Assembly (NCBI GenBank): GCA_001443495.1
Contig: LDXR01000005.1
Location: forward strand, 68,696-132,695
DNA length: 64,000 nucleotides
Direction: 5' to 3'
Source: a candidate division NC10 bacterium CSP1-5
Lineage (GTDB): Bacteria > Methylomirabilota > Methylomirabilia > Methylomirabilales > CSP1-5
Numbering within the stretch: position 1 is the first letter of the stretch; each line of letters opens with the position of its first letter. Positions 19,368-28,788 of the stretch are shown one piece after another. The notes beneath the pieces were generated by a model, which saw only the letters and a program-made list of their open reading frames with translations, was not told the DNA's origin and ran no database searches. Both the position numbers and the translations under genes were made by a program.

Positions 19368-19802
19368 CTACTGCCCTCGCTCTTGAGGATGCAGGGGCTC
19401 GGTCACCATGCCCAGCCGGTCGATCCCGGACTTCTTGATCGCGTCCATCACCTGAACCACCACCCCATAAGGAACCTTCTCGTCAGCCCGCAGAAAGACT
19501 GCCGCCCGCGGGTTCCGCTTCTGCAGACCGGTCAGTACCTTCTGGAGTCGGTCCAGGGTGATCTGCTGGTCATCCAGATAGATCATCTTGTCCTTGGTAA
19601 CGGTCAGGATCAAGCGCTCTTCGGGCTGGACGTTTCTGGTCTCGGTGCGCGGGACCTGAACGTCGATCCCTCGGATCATCATGGGCGCGGTGATCATGAA
19701 GATAATGAGGAGCACCAACACCACATCCACGAAGGGGGTGACGTTGATCTCGGACAGGGCACCGCCCAGCCGTTGCTCCGATCCGGGAAGGTGCGCGCTC
19801 AT
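19368..19802 (-). CDS. tolR: Biopolymer transporter ExbD/TolR
   Basis: SEINVTPFVDVVLVLLIIFMITAPMM. Confidence 0.95.
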   Translation of the reverse strand: MSAHLPGSEQRLGGALSEINVTPFVDVVLVLLIIFMITAPMMIRGIDVQVPRTETRNVQPEERLILTVTKDKMIYLDDQQITLDRLQKVLTGLQKRNPRAAVFLRADEKVPYGVVVQVMDAIKKSGIDRLGMVTEPLHPQERGQ

Positions 19803-20512
19803 CGTCCCCCCACGAGCCGCTCTGCCAGGCCCATAAACTCCAGGGTAAAGAGATCCAGACGAGTCCCGATACCGCGGATGCGATTCACGAAATAGTTATA
19901 GGCGATGACCGCCGGGATGGCCGCAGCCAAGCCCGCGGCGGTGGCGATCAGCGCCTCGGCGATGCCCGGAGCCACAGCCCCCAGATTGGCGGACCCCGCG
20001 GCCCCGATCCCGACGAAGGCGTCGATGATGCCCCAGACCGTGCCAAAGAGGCCGATAAAGGGGGTCACGCTGCCGGTCGTAGCCAGGAAGATGAGATGAC
20101 GCTCTATCTGCGACAGCTCCTTCAGACTGGCATGCCTGAGCGTTCGACCGATCCCCTCGAGGATCTCACCGCCCCGCTCCGCCGGCGGCGTCAAGGGCAT
20201 CCCTCCGGGATTGCCGCCGGGGTGCGGATTTCCCCTCCCATGCTGACTGAGTTCCCGAAATCCTTCGCGAAAGAGCCCCACCACCGGAGATGCGGGGTAC
20301 CGCTTGGCCTCCTCGTACGCCGCACTGAGATTCTTGGACGTGCGAAAGAGATGGAGAAAAGCGTCCGACTGCCGCTCTGCCTTTCGCAGGGTTCTCAGCT
20401 TTGCGATAATGATGGCCCAGGAGGCGATGGAGAAGAAGAGGAGGAGGAGGAGGACCCCCTTGGCCACCGGCCCCGCTTGCAGGACGAGATGCAACACACT
20501 GATCCCACTCAT
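19799..20512 (-). CDS. tolQ: MotA/TolQ/ExbB proton channel protein
   Basis: TPFIGLFGTVWGIIDAFVGIG, ATAAGLAAAIPAVIAYN; overlaps tolR by 4 nt. Confidence 0.95.
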   Translation of the reverse strand: MSGISVLHLVLQAGPVAKGVLLLLLFFSIASWAIIIAKLRTLRKAERQSDAFLHLFRTSKNLSAAYEEAKRYPASPVVGLFREGFRELSQHGRGNPHPGGNPGGMPLTPPAERGGEILEGIGRTLRHASLKELSQIERHLIFLATTGSVTPFIGLFGTVWGIIDAFVGIGAAGSANLGAVAPGIAEALIATAAGLAAAIPAVIAYNYFVNRIRGIGTRLDLFTLEFMGLAERLVGGR

Positions 20513-20713
20513 AACGTGTCATCTATAGCACGGTCCCCCGGAGGCGTCAAGGGATAGTGCCCGCGTGTCCGTCGCTCCACCAGCACTTGAGAGACTGAGG
20601 GACCTCCTCCGGAAACAACGAAGATCCTCGGCCAGACAGAAATGTAAGCCGCCCTCTTCGCGAGGGTGCTCAAAGAGATGTGAAGGGGCCCGTACCAGCC
20701 CCTCTGGCATGCG

Positions 20714-20881
20714 TCAGGCTGCTTTGTCCCGCTTACGGCGGGGCACGGGGGCGCCACGAGCGAATTTCTTATTCGGCCCCGTAAGAGAAAGCTCCCAATG
20801 TGCCCGCTGCTTCAGGCCTGATCGGATAATCCGGAGCTCCCGGTCGCCGTACCCCCCTTCGTTTCCGAAAACCTTGTGCAT
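20714..20881 (-). CDS. Possible small basic protein (55 aa)
   Basis: MHKVFGNEGGYGDRELRIIRSGLKQRAHWELSLTGPNKKFARGAPVPRRKRDKAA; ATG preceded by GGGGGAGG. Confidence 0.4.
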   Translation of the reverse strand: MHKVFGNEGGYGDRELRIIRSGLKQRAHWELSLTGPNKKFARGAPVPRRKRDKAA

Positions 20882-21145
20882 GTATCCGCCTCCCCCGAAA
20901 GAAACCTCCTGACAGGGGGGCGAAAAAGCAACAATCGTGCCAGGGCTAGCCCGAGAATCCCCCTCCACCACCACAATAATTGAACATCTTTTGTCACCAA
21001 GAGATCCCCGTGACCGCCCCGTCTCGGTAACCACGTGCCGGGAATGAGCCGCCCTTCCCTGCGTTGACAACGCACGACCCCTTTGTTAACGTCAGATATT
21101 GTTTCGGAGAGAGCAAGACTCTATACTGCGCCCGTGTTCGCCGGG

Positions 21146-22762
21146 ATGCATATGCTGCGCCTCGACGCGATAGATGTCGCCCTTCTCCCACGGGTCAATC
21201 CCATCTTTCGGGATTACCTTCAGGGAAGGTCTCCGCTCCGCGATTTCTATCGCTGGGACCCGCGGGAGCCGCAGGAGCAACTCGTAGAGTCTCTCACGCG
21301 CCGAAGCTACCGGCGGGACGAGCTGGCCGCCATTCTCACCGACCAGAACCGGGCCTGGGGGGCAGACAACGCGCTCGTCGAAGGGATCGCACGCCTGCGC
21401 GATCCTCAGGCGATCATGGTAGTGACCGGTCAGCAGGTGGGACTCTTCGGTGGCCCCCTCTACACCTTGTACAAGGCTCTCACGGTGGTGGCGGTAGCCC
21501 GCCAGCTCGAGTCGCAATGGCAGATTCCCTGCCTCCCCCTCTTTTGGATGGCCTCGGAGGACACGGACTTTGCCGAGATTGACCACGTCGCCATGCCGGA
21601 CGAGCAGGACCGGGTCACACTTCTCCGCTACGTCCCGCATGAAGGATTTGGGACCGATCTCCCAGCGAATCATACGTTCACTCCGGAGATCGGCGGGGTC
21701 TTCGACGCGTTCAGGCAGGCGGCGGGGGCGAGTCGACTTCAGGAGAAAGTTTTTGCGCTGCTCCAGGACTGTTATCGTCCAGGGGCAAATCCGGTTGTGG
21801 CCTTCGGCCGGTTGTTGAGCTCCCTCCTTGGAAAGCAGGGCCTGATTCTGGTGGACCCTTCCGACGGACGCCTCAAGGCGTTAGCGCGCTCCCTGTTCCT
21901 CCACGAGATCGTCACCGCGCCCACCTCGGCACGGCTGGTCCAGACAGCCTGGGAGAAGCTTCGCGCTCTCGGCTACCCTCCGCAGGTCCGTCTCAGGGGA
22001 GAAGGCCCCAACCTCTTTTATCTGCACGAGGGGCGCCAGTCCCTCAAACAGATCGGGGACCGGCAAGCGCTCGTTGAGATTGTGGAGAAGACCCCGGAGC
22101 GCTTCAGCCCCAACGTGATTCTCCGGCCCATCATGGAGAGTTTCCTCTTCCCGACGCTCGCCCACGTGGGGGGGCCGCACGAGATTGCCTACTACGCCCA
22201 GCTGCGCGGGGTCTTTGACCACTTCGACATCCCGATGCCGTTTCTCCTCCCTCGGGCATCGCTCACCCTCGTGGAAGGCCGAATCGAGCGACTCGTCAAG
22301 AAACATGACCTGACGTTCCCCCGCCTCCACGAAGACCCCGAGCGGGTTCTCCGCCAGGTTCTTCGCCGCTCACTCCCCAGGAGTTTTGTGGCGAAGCAGC
22401 AGAGGGTCGTGCGGACGGTACTCAAGAGCTTCGAAGAGCTCAAGGTGCTGGTCTCGACCCTCGATCCCACCCTCACCCCCCGGGTGGGTCGGGGGGAGGG
22501 GTTGGTGAAGAAGCAGATGGAAGATATGGAGCGGCTCCTCCTCCGCTCCCTCAAGCGCCGTAACCAGGAGATCCGGACCCAGGTCCTTCGGGTCCTGACT
22601 CACTTACTCCCCCACAGAGAGTTGCAGGAGCGGGTGTACGGCTTCATGCCGTATCTCGGCCGTCACGGGCTCCCCCTCCTCGATGTGATCGCGGGTGCCA
22701 TCGACGGGCCGGGATGGGACCACCGGCTCCTCTATCTGGGCGCCTCACGCCCCGCTCGATGA
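21146..22762 (+). CDS. bshC: Bacillithiol biosynthesis cysteine-adding enzyme BshC
   Basis: VVTGQQVGLFGGPLYTLYKALTVV, PLFWMASEDTDFAEIDHV; start uncertain. Confidence 0.95.
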   Translation: MHMLRLDAIDVALLPRVNPIFRDYLQGRSPLRDFYRWDPREPQEQLVESLTRRSYRRDELAAILTDQNRAWGADNALVEGIARLRDPQAIMVVTGQQVGLFGGPLYTLYKALTVVAVARQLESQWQIPCLPLFWMASEDTDFAEIDHVAMPDEQDRVTLLRYVPHEGFGTDLPANHTFTPEIGGVFDAFRQAAGASRLQEKVFALLQDCYRPGANPVVAFGRLLSSLLGKQGLILVDPSDGRLKALARSLFLHEIVTAPTSARLVQTAWEKLRALGYPPQVRLRGEGPNLFYLHEGRQSLKQIGDRQALVEIVEKTPERFSPNVILRPIMESFLFPTLAHVGGPHEIAYYAQLRGVFDHFDIPMPFLLPRASLTLVEGRIERLVKKHDLTFPRLHEDPERVLRQVLRRSLPRSFVAKQQRVVRTVLKSFEELKVLVSTLDPTLTPRVGRGEGLVKKQMEDMERLLLRSLKRRNQEIRTQVLRVLTHLLPHRELQERVYGFMPYLGRHGLPLLDVIAGAIDGPGWDHRLLYLGASRPAR

Positions 22763-22774
22763 CCATCCAAATCT

Positions 22775-22850
22775 GTTCAGGGTTCATAGTTCATGGTTCG
22801 TGGAAAAGCGAACATCAGGAACTCTGAACGATGAACCCTGAACCATGAAC
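22775..22850. repeat. GGTTCA-type intergenic palindrome
   Basis: gttcagggttcatagttcatggttc ... gaactctgaacgatgaaccctgaaccatgaac; near-perfect inverted arms. Confidence 0.75.
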
Positions 22851-22882
22851 CCGGCCGAACGGCCTGAAAGGCCGGAGGTCCG

Positions 22883-24001
22883 ATGAAGATCGGGATCACC
22901 TGCTATCCCACCTATGGCGGAAGCGGCGCCGTCGCGGCGGAACTGGGCATCCAGCTCAGCCAGCGGGGCCATCACGTCCACTTTGTCAGCTACGCCCTCC
23001 CATTCCGCCTCCCCACGTTTCAGCAGAATCTCTTCTTTCATCAGGTAGAGATGATGTCCTATCCCCTCTTCGAACACACCCCCTACACGATCACCCTGGC
23101 GGCCAAGATGGCCGATGTCGCCGCGGCAGAAGGTCTCGATCTGCTGCATGTTCACTATGCCATTCCGCACGCCGTCTCCGCCGTCCTGGCCCGAGAGGCG
23201 GTGGGCGGCCGGTTGAAGGTCCTGACCACGCTGCACGGGACGGACATCACCCTGGTGGGAACTGATCCATCACTCCGCTCGATCACACGACTGGCCATCA
23301 ATATGAGCGACAGGGTGACCGCTGTTTCATCCTATCTGGAACAGAGAACGCGCGAAACCTTCCTTCCGGACCGCCCCATCCGGGTGATCCCGAACTTTGT
23401 CGACAGCTCTCGATTCCGCCCGGGGCGGGATGAGGAGGCCCGGAGTCGTTTTGCTCTCCCTGGAGAGCGCATCCTCCTCCACATCAGTAATTTCCGCCCC
23501 GTCAAGCGGGTCACCGACGTGATCCGGATCTTCGCCGTCGTCCAGCGCGAGATGCCGGCGAAGCTCCTCATGGTGGGGGACGGGGTCGAGCGGTTCACGG
23601 CCCAGCACCTGGCGCGAGAGATGGACATCGAAAAGAAGGTCTTCTTCCTGAGCCGCCAGGAGGACATCCCGGGCCTCATGAAGGTCGCCGACCTGTTCCT
23701 GCTCCCGAGTGAACTGGAGTCTTTCGGGCTGGCGGCGCTTGAGGCCATGAGCTGCGAGGTCCCGGTGATCGCCAGCCGGGTGGGCGGCCTGCCCGAGGTG
23801 ATCGAGGACGGCGTGAGCGGACTCTTGCGTCCTGTGGGGGACGTCGAGGGAATGGCCCGGGAGGCACTCCGGGTTCTCGCGGACGGCGCGCTGCACCTCC
23901 GTTTGGCGCAGGCGGGGCGCCGGCGAGTCCTCGAACACTTCGACGCCCCCCGGATCATCCCCCACTACGAGGCGTTGTACCGGGAGCTGCTCGGGGAATA
24001 G
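22883..24001 (+). CDS. bshA: N-acetyl-alpha-D-glucosaminyl L-malate synthase
   Basis: MKIGITCYPTYGGSGAVAAELGIQLSQRGHHVHFVSYALPFRL; GT4 family; next to bshC. Confidence 0.95.
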   Translation: MKIGITCYPTYGGSGAVAAELGIQLSQRGHHVHFVSYALPFRLPTFQQNLFFHQVEMMSYPLFEHTPYTITLAAKMADVAAAEGLDLLHVHYAIPHAVSAVLAREAVGGRLKVLTTLHGTDITLVGTDPSLRSITRLAINMSDRVTAVSSYLEQRTRETFLPDRPIRVIPNFVDSSRFRPGRDEEARSRFALPGERILLHISNFRPVKRVTDVIRIFAVVQREMPAKLLMVGDGVERFTAQHLAREMDIEKKVFFLSRQEDIPGLMKVADLFLLPSELESFGLAALEAMSCEVPVIASRVGGLPEVIEDGVSGLLRPVGDVEGMAREALRVLADGALHLRLAQAGRRRVLEHFDAPRIIPHYEALYRELLGE

Positions 24002-24063
24002 GTCCACCGATTCAAGGCGACCTTCATGACACCTCGAAAGCGAACCCACGAGAGGAGGTCCCG

Positions 24064-24477
24064 ATGATCACGCGGACCCTGAGCAAGTTCCAGACTCCTG
24101 CCCTGAACCTCCTGCGGATCATGACCGGCTTTCTCTTCTTCCCGCATGGGGCGCAGAAGCTCTTCGGCCTGTTTGGCGGATTCGGGGGGCAACCCGGCGC
24201 GACGGCGCCACTCTTGTCTTTGATAGGCGTCGCGGGCGTCCTGGAGTTTTTCGGCGGGCTCCTCGTCATGTGTGGGCTGCTCACGCGGCCGGTCGCATTC
24301 ATCCTGTCGGGGCAGATGGCAGCCGCCTACTTCATGGCGCACTTTCCCCAGGGAGTCTGGCCGCTCCTGAACGGGGGCGAGCTGGCGGCGCTGTACTCTT
24401 TTGTCTTCCTGTTCCTGGCGGCGGGCGGCGGCGGGGACTTCAGTATCGACGGCGTGCTCGTCAAGCGCAGGAGGTGA
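24064..24477 (+). CDS. DoxX family membrane protein
   Basis: LLRIMTGFLFFPHGAQKLFGLFGG, FFGGLLVMCGLLTRPVAFILSGQMAAAYFM. Confidence 0.93.
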   Translation: MITRTLSKFQTPALNLLRIMTGFLFFPHGAQKLFGLFGGFGGQPGATAPLLSLIGVAGVLEFFGGLLVMCGLLTRPVAFILSGQMAAAYFMAHFPQGVWPLLNGGELAALYSFVFLFLAAGGGGDFSIDGVLVKRRR

Positions 24478-24507
24478 GGGAGAAGACGGAGTCGGGGGGC
24501 GAGGTGC

Positions 24508-25650
24508 TCACGAACGGCGGAGGCGCTCGGCCGCCTCGGAAAGCGCGCAGAGCTTCCGGAACGCGATGTCGACCGTCCCCACCGGCCGATCGGCGAAGGT
24601 GCCGAAGCCGCAGTCGGGGTTGAGGAAGATGCGCTCGGGACCCACCACCTGCGCCACCCGCCGGACTCGCGCAACGATCTCCTCCGGCGCTTCCACCTCG
24701 GATGTCCTGGGGTTCACAGCCCCGAACCCGACCTGGGCCCCCGGAGGCAGGCCCCGGAGCGCCTCGGGTGAGCCGGCCCGTGGCGTGGCGTACTCCAGGA
24801 CGAACTGGTGGATCTTCATCCGGCCGAAGTAAGAGATCAGCGGATCATACGGGCCCTCCAGGAGGATGTCCTCCTTCTGGCTCCAGTTGCCCCGGCAGAC
24901 GTGGACCGCCAGGACGGGGCCTTCGATGCCCTCCACGACCCGATTGATGAGGTCCACGGCGAAATCGAGCTCCTTTTCGGGGCTCGCGCTGGCCGCTAGA
25001 GCCGCGCACATGAAGGTCCGCGTCGCAGATTTGCCGGCGAAGACCAGCTCCGTCAGCACTGGCTCATCGAACTGGACGATGTCGGCTCCCGCCGCCGCCA
25101 GGCCGCGAAGCTCTGATCGGAGGATCGCCACGATGTCATCCGCCAGGGCCTCCCGCGTCGGATAGGCGTCTTCCGAAAGGCCCTTGACCCAGGTCGAGCG
25201 GCTCAAGAGGTACGGACCGGGCAGGGTCACCTTCACCGGCTTGCGCGTGTGCGCGCGGAGGAACTTGAGGTCATTGGCCACCAGAGGCTCGCGCGGCCGG
25301 AGCTTCCCGACGACGGTCGGGTTCTTGATGGCGAAGGCCGGCACATCCAGGGCGTTGAGCAGCGCTTCGAAGCCCGCCTTGTCCTCGACGTACTCGAGGA
25401 GTTCCGCCATCGACATCAGCCGGATCCCCTCCAGGCGGTCGCAGATGAACGAGTAGAAGTTGTCGCGGCGTTGCTCGCCGTCCGACACGATGTCGACGCC
25501 GGCGTCCTCCTGGTACTTGATCGCCAGGAGCGTGGCCTCGTCCTGGAGCGCCGGGAGGTCGGCCCGCTTCTTCTTCATCGCCTCGAGGAGCCACGACGGG
25601 CGGGGCCAGCTCCCGACGACCGTGACCGGGTAGAGGGGCCAGCGACTCAT
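24508..25650 (-). CDS. Core (C-terminal-type) cobalamin-independent methionine synthase-like protein
   Basis: 380 aa MetE/UROD fold; VVGSWPRPSWL, HVCRGNW, LNPDCGFGTF; lacks MetE N-terminal domain. Confidence 0.88.
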   Translation of the reverse strand: MSRWPLYPVTVVGSWPRPSWLLEAMKKKRADLPALQDEATLLAIKYQEDAGVDIVSDGEQRRDNFYSFICDRLEGIRLMSMAELLEYVEDKAGFEALLNALDVPAFAIKNPTVVGKLRPREPLVANDLKFLRAHTRKPVKVTLPGPYLLSRSTWVKGLSEDAYPTREALADDIVAILRSELRGLAAAGADIVQFDEPVLTELVFAGKSATRTFMCAALAASASPEKELDFAVDLINRVVEGIEGPVLAVHVCRGNWSQKEDILLEGPYDPLISYFGRMKIHQFVLEYATPRAGSPEALRGLPPGAQVGFGAVNPRTSEVEAPEEIVARVRRVAQVVGPERIFLNPDCGFGTFADRPVGTVDIAFRKLCALSEAAERLRRS

Positions 25651-25654
25651 GGCA

Positions 25655-26386
25655 TCACACTCTCTTCAGCGGGACGTGAATCGGAACCTGCCGGACGAGG
25701 GACTGGGTAACGGGGGAGCGGACCAGCGTCTCTTCCCACAGGGCCTCGAGCACTTCGTCGTCCGCCTCGGCCTCGACGTACAGCGACCCTTCGACAGCCC
25801 GCAGGCCGGGATGTCCCTTCTGCTCGATGCCCAGGAAGACCAGGATGTTGTCGGCCTGGGCTTTCAGGGAGATCTCGAGGTTCCGGATGTCGATCCCTCG
25901 CTGTGACGCCCGCCACTGGAATCCCACGACGAGGCAGCCGCCGAGGGCCGCCAGCAGGTACTCTACGGCACTCGGGGCCGGATCCTGGGTCTCGAAGCTC
26001 GCGGGCTGCCCCACGGCGAAAGAGTGATTCCGGATGAACGCCCTCGCCTGCATCTCCCCCGTCCATCGGACGCGGGTTATCCAGGCGAAAGACCGTGCCC
26101 GCTCGAGATCGGCGCGGAGCGCGTCGTCCGCGCCCTTCTTCTGAACGAAGTACCGGATGACTCTCCCTTCGGCCGGCGCCGTCGCGAGGAGCGTGTGCCC
26201 CACCAGGCGGCACCAGGCCGGGAGATCTTCCTTGACGCTGACCTCCCGGCTCCGCAACTCAAGCACTCCTCCCGCCGGAAGGGGCTGCATCGCGTTCCGG
26301 ATGATCAGGAGCAGGCCACTCCCGCAGTCGAGATCGCCGCCGTCGCACACCGTATCGGCGACAGGCAATGGAGCTTCGCCACCCAT
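25655..26386 (-). CDS. TusA-like + OsmC fusion protein
   Basis: N-terminal DLDCGSGLLLIIRNAMQPLPAGGVLELRSR...DLPAWCRLVGHTLL (TusA); C-terminal PSAVEYLLAALGGCLVVGFQWRA (OsmC). Confidence 0.88.
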   Translation of the reverse strand: MGGEAPLPVADTVCDGGDLDCGSGLLLIIRNAMQPLPAGGVLELRSREVSVKEDLPAWCRLVGHTLLATAPAEGRVIRYFVQKKGADDALRADLERARSFAWITRVRWTGEMQARAFIRNHSFAVGQPASFETQDPAPSAVEYLLAALGGCLVVGFQWRASQRGIDIRNLEISLKAQADNILVFLGIEQKGHPGLRAVEGSLYVEAEADDEVLEALWEETLVRSPVTQSLVRQVPIHVPLKRV

Positions 26387-26407
26387 GCCTCAGCCCTACA
26401 AACCCCC

Positions 26408-26770
26408 TCAGTAGGTGACGGCGGGACTGTGCTCTCCCAGGAACTCGACCAGCTTCGCCCCTCCGACGATCACCGCGCCGTCGATGAGCCTTCCCTCGTC
26501 AAGCTTCCGCCGCTTGAAGCAGGGGGAGCAGACGTACACCTGGCCCCCAGCCTTGACGAAGTTCGACATCAGCTCCCTGAGCGGGGCGAACCCCTCCTCG
26601 TGAATATCGTCGGCATAGCCCTTCTGGCAGAGGCGCACGCCCTCGGTGCTCAGGAATACCATCGTCTGTTTCTCGGACGCCACCGCGGCATTGGCCACGA
26701 CGAAGGCGACGGTCGCCTTGTCAGGATTGTCTTTGGCAGAGGTGAGACTGACACAGAACTTGCCCCCCAC
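26408..26770 (-). CDS. DsrE family protein
   Basis: KATVAFVVANAAVASEKQTMVFLSTEGVRL...VYVCSPCFKRR. Confidence 0.88.
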   Translation of the reverse strand: MGGKFCVSLTSAKDNPDKATVAFVVANAAVASEKQTMVFLSTEGVRLCQKGYADDIHEEGFAPLRELMSNFVKAGGQVYVCSPCFKRRKLDEGRLIDGAVIVGGAKLVEFLGEHSPAVTY

Positions 26771-26773
26771 GTT

Positions 26774-27382
26774 CTATCCCTCCTTTCGTCGAATCCAGTA
26801 CTCGGGATGCTCCCACAGAAGAAGCGTGTGCCCCGTCAGGCGGCACCACGCCGGCAGATCCTCGGGAGCGCCCGGATCGTGCGCCGTAACCCGCAACACT
26901 TCCCCCGGCCCCATGGAGTGCAGGCGAATCCGCAGTTCGAGCACTAGGTCGCCGCACGCCATCTGTCCGGCGTCCCACTTCGCGTCTGTGCGGGGTGCGC
27001 CAGCCGTGCCGGAAGCGGGGTGGCGGGCCGCATCCAAGGCCCCCTTCCTCTCCTCCCCCGACGCCCACAGGCACCCAGGGGAGGAAACAGTGCCGAAGCC
27101 CTCCTGGCGACCGGCCCAGTCCCATCCCGCCCGAAAGCACTCGTGGTGATCGATATACGCGAACACATGGTCCCTGAGTTCCCCTCGATCCTGTGCCAGA
27201 GCGCCGGCCAGGCATGACAGACATCGCGGGGCATCCTTGAAGCCCATCGCAAGGCTCATCACGGCCTCGTGGCCGCACACGCCTCGCGCGCACGAGGGGC
27301 ACCCGGCTCCCTGCGTCTCTTCCAGAAAGCGCAGGACCGTCTCCGTGCGGACTGACTCGTCGGGTGCCGGCGCACCAGTCAT
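26774..27382 (-). CDS. Cys-rich N-terminal domain fused to a C-terminal TusA-like domain
   Basis: CPSCARGVCGHE, RCLSCLAGAL, DHHECFRAGWDWAGRQEGFG, then KWDAGQMACGDLVLELRIRLHSMGPGEVLRV...DLPAWCRLTGHTLL. Confidence 0.8.
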   Translation of the reverse strand: MTGAPAPDESVRTETVLRFLEETQGAGCPSCARGVCGHEAVMSLAMGFKDAPRCLSCLAGALAQDRGELRDHVFAYIDHHECFRAGWDWAGRQEGFGTVSSPGCLWASGEERKGALDAARHPASGTAGAPRTDAKWDAGQMACGDLVLELRIRLHSMGPGEVLRVTAHDPGAPEDLPAWCRLTGHTLLLWEHPEYWIRRKEG

Positions 27383-27405
27383 GATCGAAGGGCCTCTGGA
27401 CCCTC

Positions 27406-28539
27406 TTACAGCTCCCGGTAGGTGAGCTTCCGGACCCATCCGGTCTTTTCGGGATGCTCCTTCCCGTCAACCTCCACGTAGGCCTTGGGGAGGGCGTTGA
27501 CGGGCTCGCCGTCCTGCTTGGGGCTCATGATGAGGTCCCGATTCCTGGACCAGACCACCCGGCGTTCATCGAGATTCCCAAAGTAGTAGTTGACCCGGGC
27601 CGGATCGGGGCCGAAGGTGCCGTCGGCCGTCGTCAGGCGGACGAGCCTTTCGTTGTCTGCATTCACCGGGTAGTCGCCCGCGTACAAATCGGCCACGGAC
27701 ACGTCGTGGGGAATCCAGCCGATGCCGGGGGCATAGAACTCCGCCCAGCAATGGTAGCTCTGATCCTGGTCCTGGCCCCGGAGCTCGGGCTTGAGGAAGG
27801 AGCCGTACACGATCTGGGTCGGGATCCCCTTGGCCCGGGCCAGAGAGGTCCAGAGGGATTCGAAGTCGGTGCAGTTGCCGGTGCGGAAGGTCAGGCAATA
27901 GCTCGTGCTGCCGACCGGCGACGCCTTTTTGTTCTTGGGGTCCTTCACCCAGTACTCCACGTATTCCAGGGTCCAGTCGTAGAGCTTGCGGGCCGCCCGG
28001 ACCGGATTGGTCTCGTTCCCCACGATCTGGTCTGCAAGCTTGCGGATCTGGTCGTCGATCTCGACGTGCTTGTTCGGTTGCAGATACTTGGCGAAGCGCG
28101 CGCGGTCGGCGTCCGTGATCGCCTTTGCCTTGGCCGGGTCCACACTCACCCGGACCTCCGAGCGCTTCACGACGAAGCTGGTCAGCACCTTGAATTCCTT
28201 CTGCTTTGGGTTCTGGGCTTCGAGGTACAGGACCCTGCTCCCTTCGGAATCGCGCTCGATGCGATGGGCATACGGCGCCTCCACGCGGAAGCTACTCACG
28301 TGCTGCGCGGGATCGTTTTCCTGGGGAAGGGCAAACCAGACGCGCACCCTCTTGGCCCCTTCTGGAACATTGACTGTGAGTTCATTCCGCAACTCAAAGG
28401 TCGCCTGTTTGATGCCCGGCGATCCTTCCTTCGCGGCAAAGGCGCCGGGGAAGAGCGAGGCGATTCCAAGGGCGAGAACCGTCATGATGCTGAAGATCAA
28501 GAGGACTCGAGACTGGAAGTTCCGCGCATCCATCGTCAT
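27406..28539 (-). CDS. Transglutaminase-like domain exported protein
   Basis: Signal/TM; YCLTFRTGNCTDFESLWTSLARAKGIPTQIVYG, YHCWAEFYAPGIGWIPHDVSVAD. Confidence 0.9.
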   Translation of the reverse strand: MTMDARNFQSRVLLIFSIMTVLALGIASLFPGAFAAKEGSPGIKQATFELRNELTVNVPEGAKRVRVWFALPQENDPAQHVSSFRVEAPYAHRIERDSEGSRVLYLEAQNPKQKEFKVLTSFVVKRSEVRVSVDPAKAKAITDADRARFAKYLQPNKHVEIDDQIRKLADQIVGNETNPVRAARKLYDWTLEYVEYWVKDPKNKKASPVGSTSYCLTFRTGNCTDFESLWTSLARAKGIPTQIVYGSFLKPELRGQDQDQSYHCWAEFYAPGIGWIPHDVSVADLYAGDYPVNADNERLVRLTTADGTFGPDPARVNYYFGNLDERRVVWSRNRDLIMSPKQDGEPVNALPKAYVEVDGKEHPEKTGWVRKLTYREL

Positions 28540-28788
28540 GCCTCCTTGAAATGCAGTGGAACTGGGATGGGGCTGACTGAGGCGTCCGAACGGATCGTGG
28601 GGAAACGTGGCAATCAGGCTAGATCGGGATGGACTATCAGTCAAATAGGTAATACTGATCTGAAATAGGTTTCGGATTCGTGGGACCGATAGATAGCATT
28701 AGGCTGCCGACCAGGAAAATTCCCAGGCTTTGGTGGGGGATAGATATAGGAAGGCTGTGCGAAGAGTCCGAGGGAAGGGAAGTGATCG

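Noticed and set aside
27454-28668. 404-aa plus-strand ORF over the transglutaminase gene
   Set aside because: Antisense shadow; sense strand has signal peptide and transglutaminase core.
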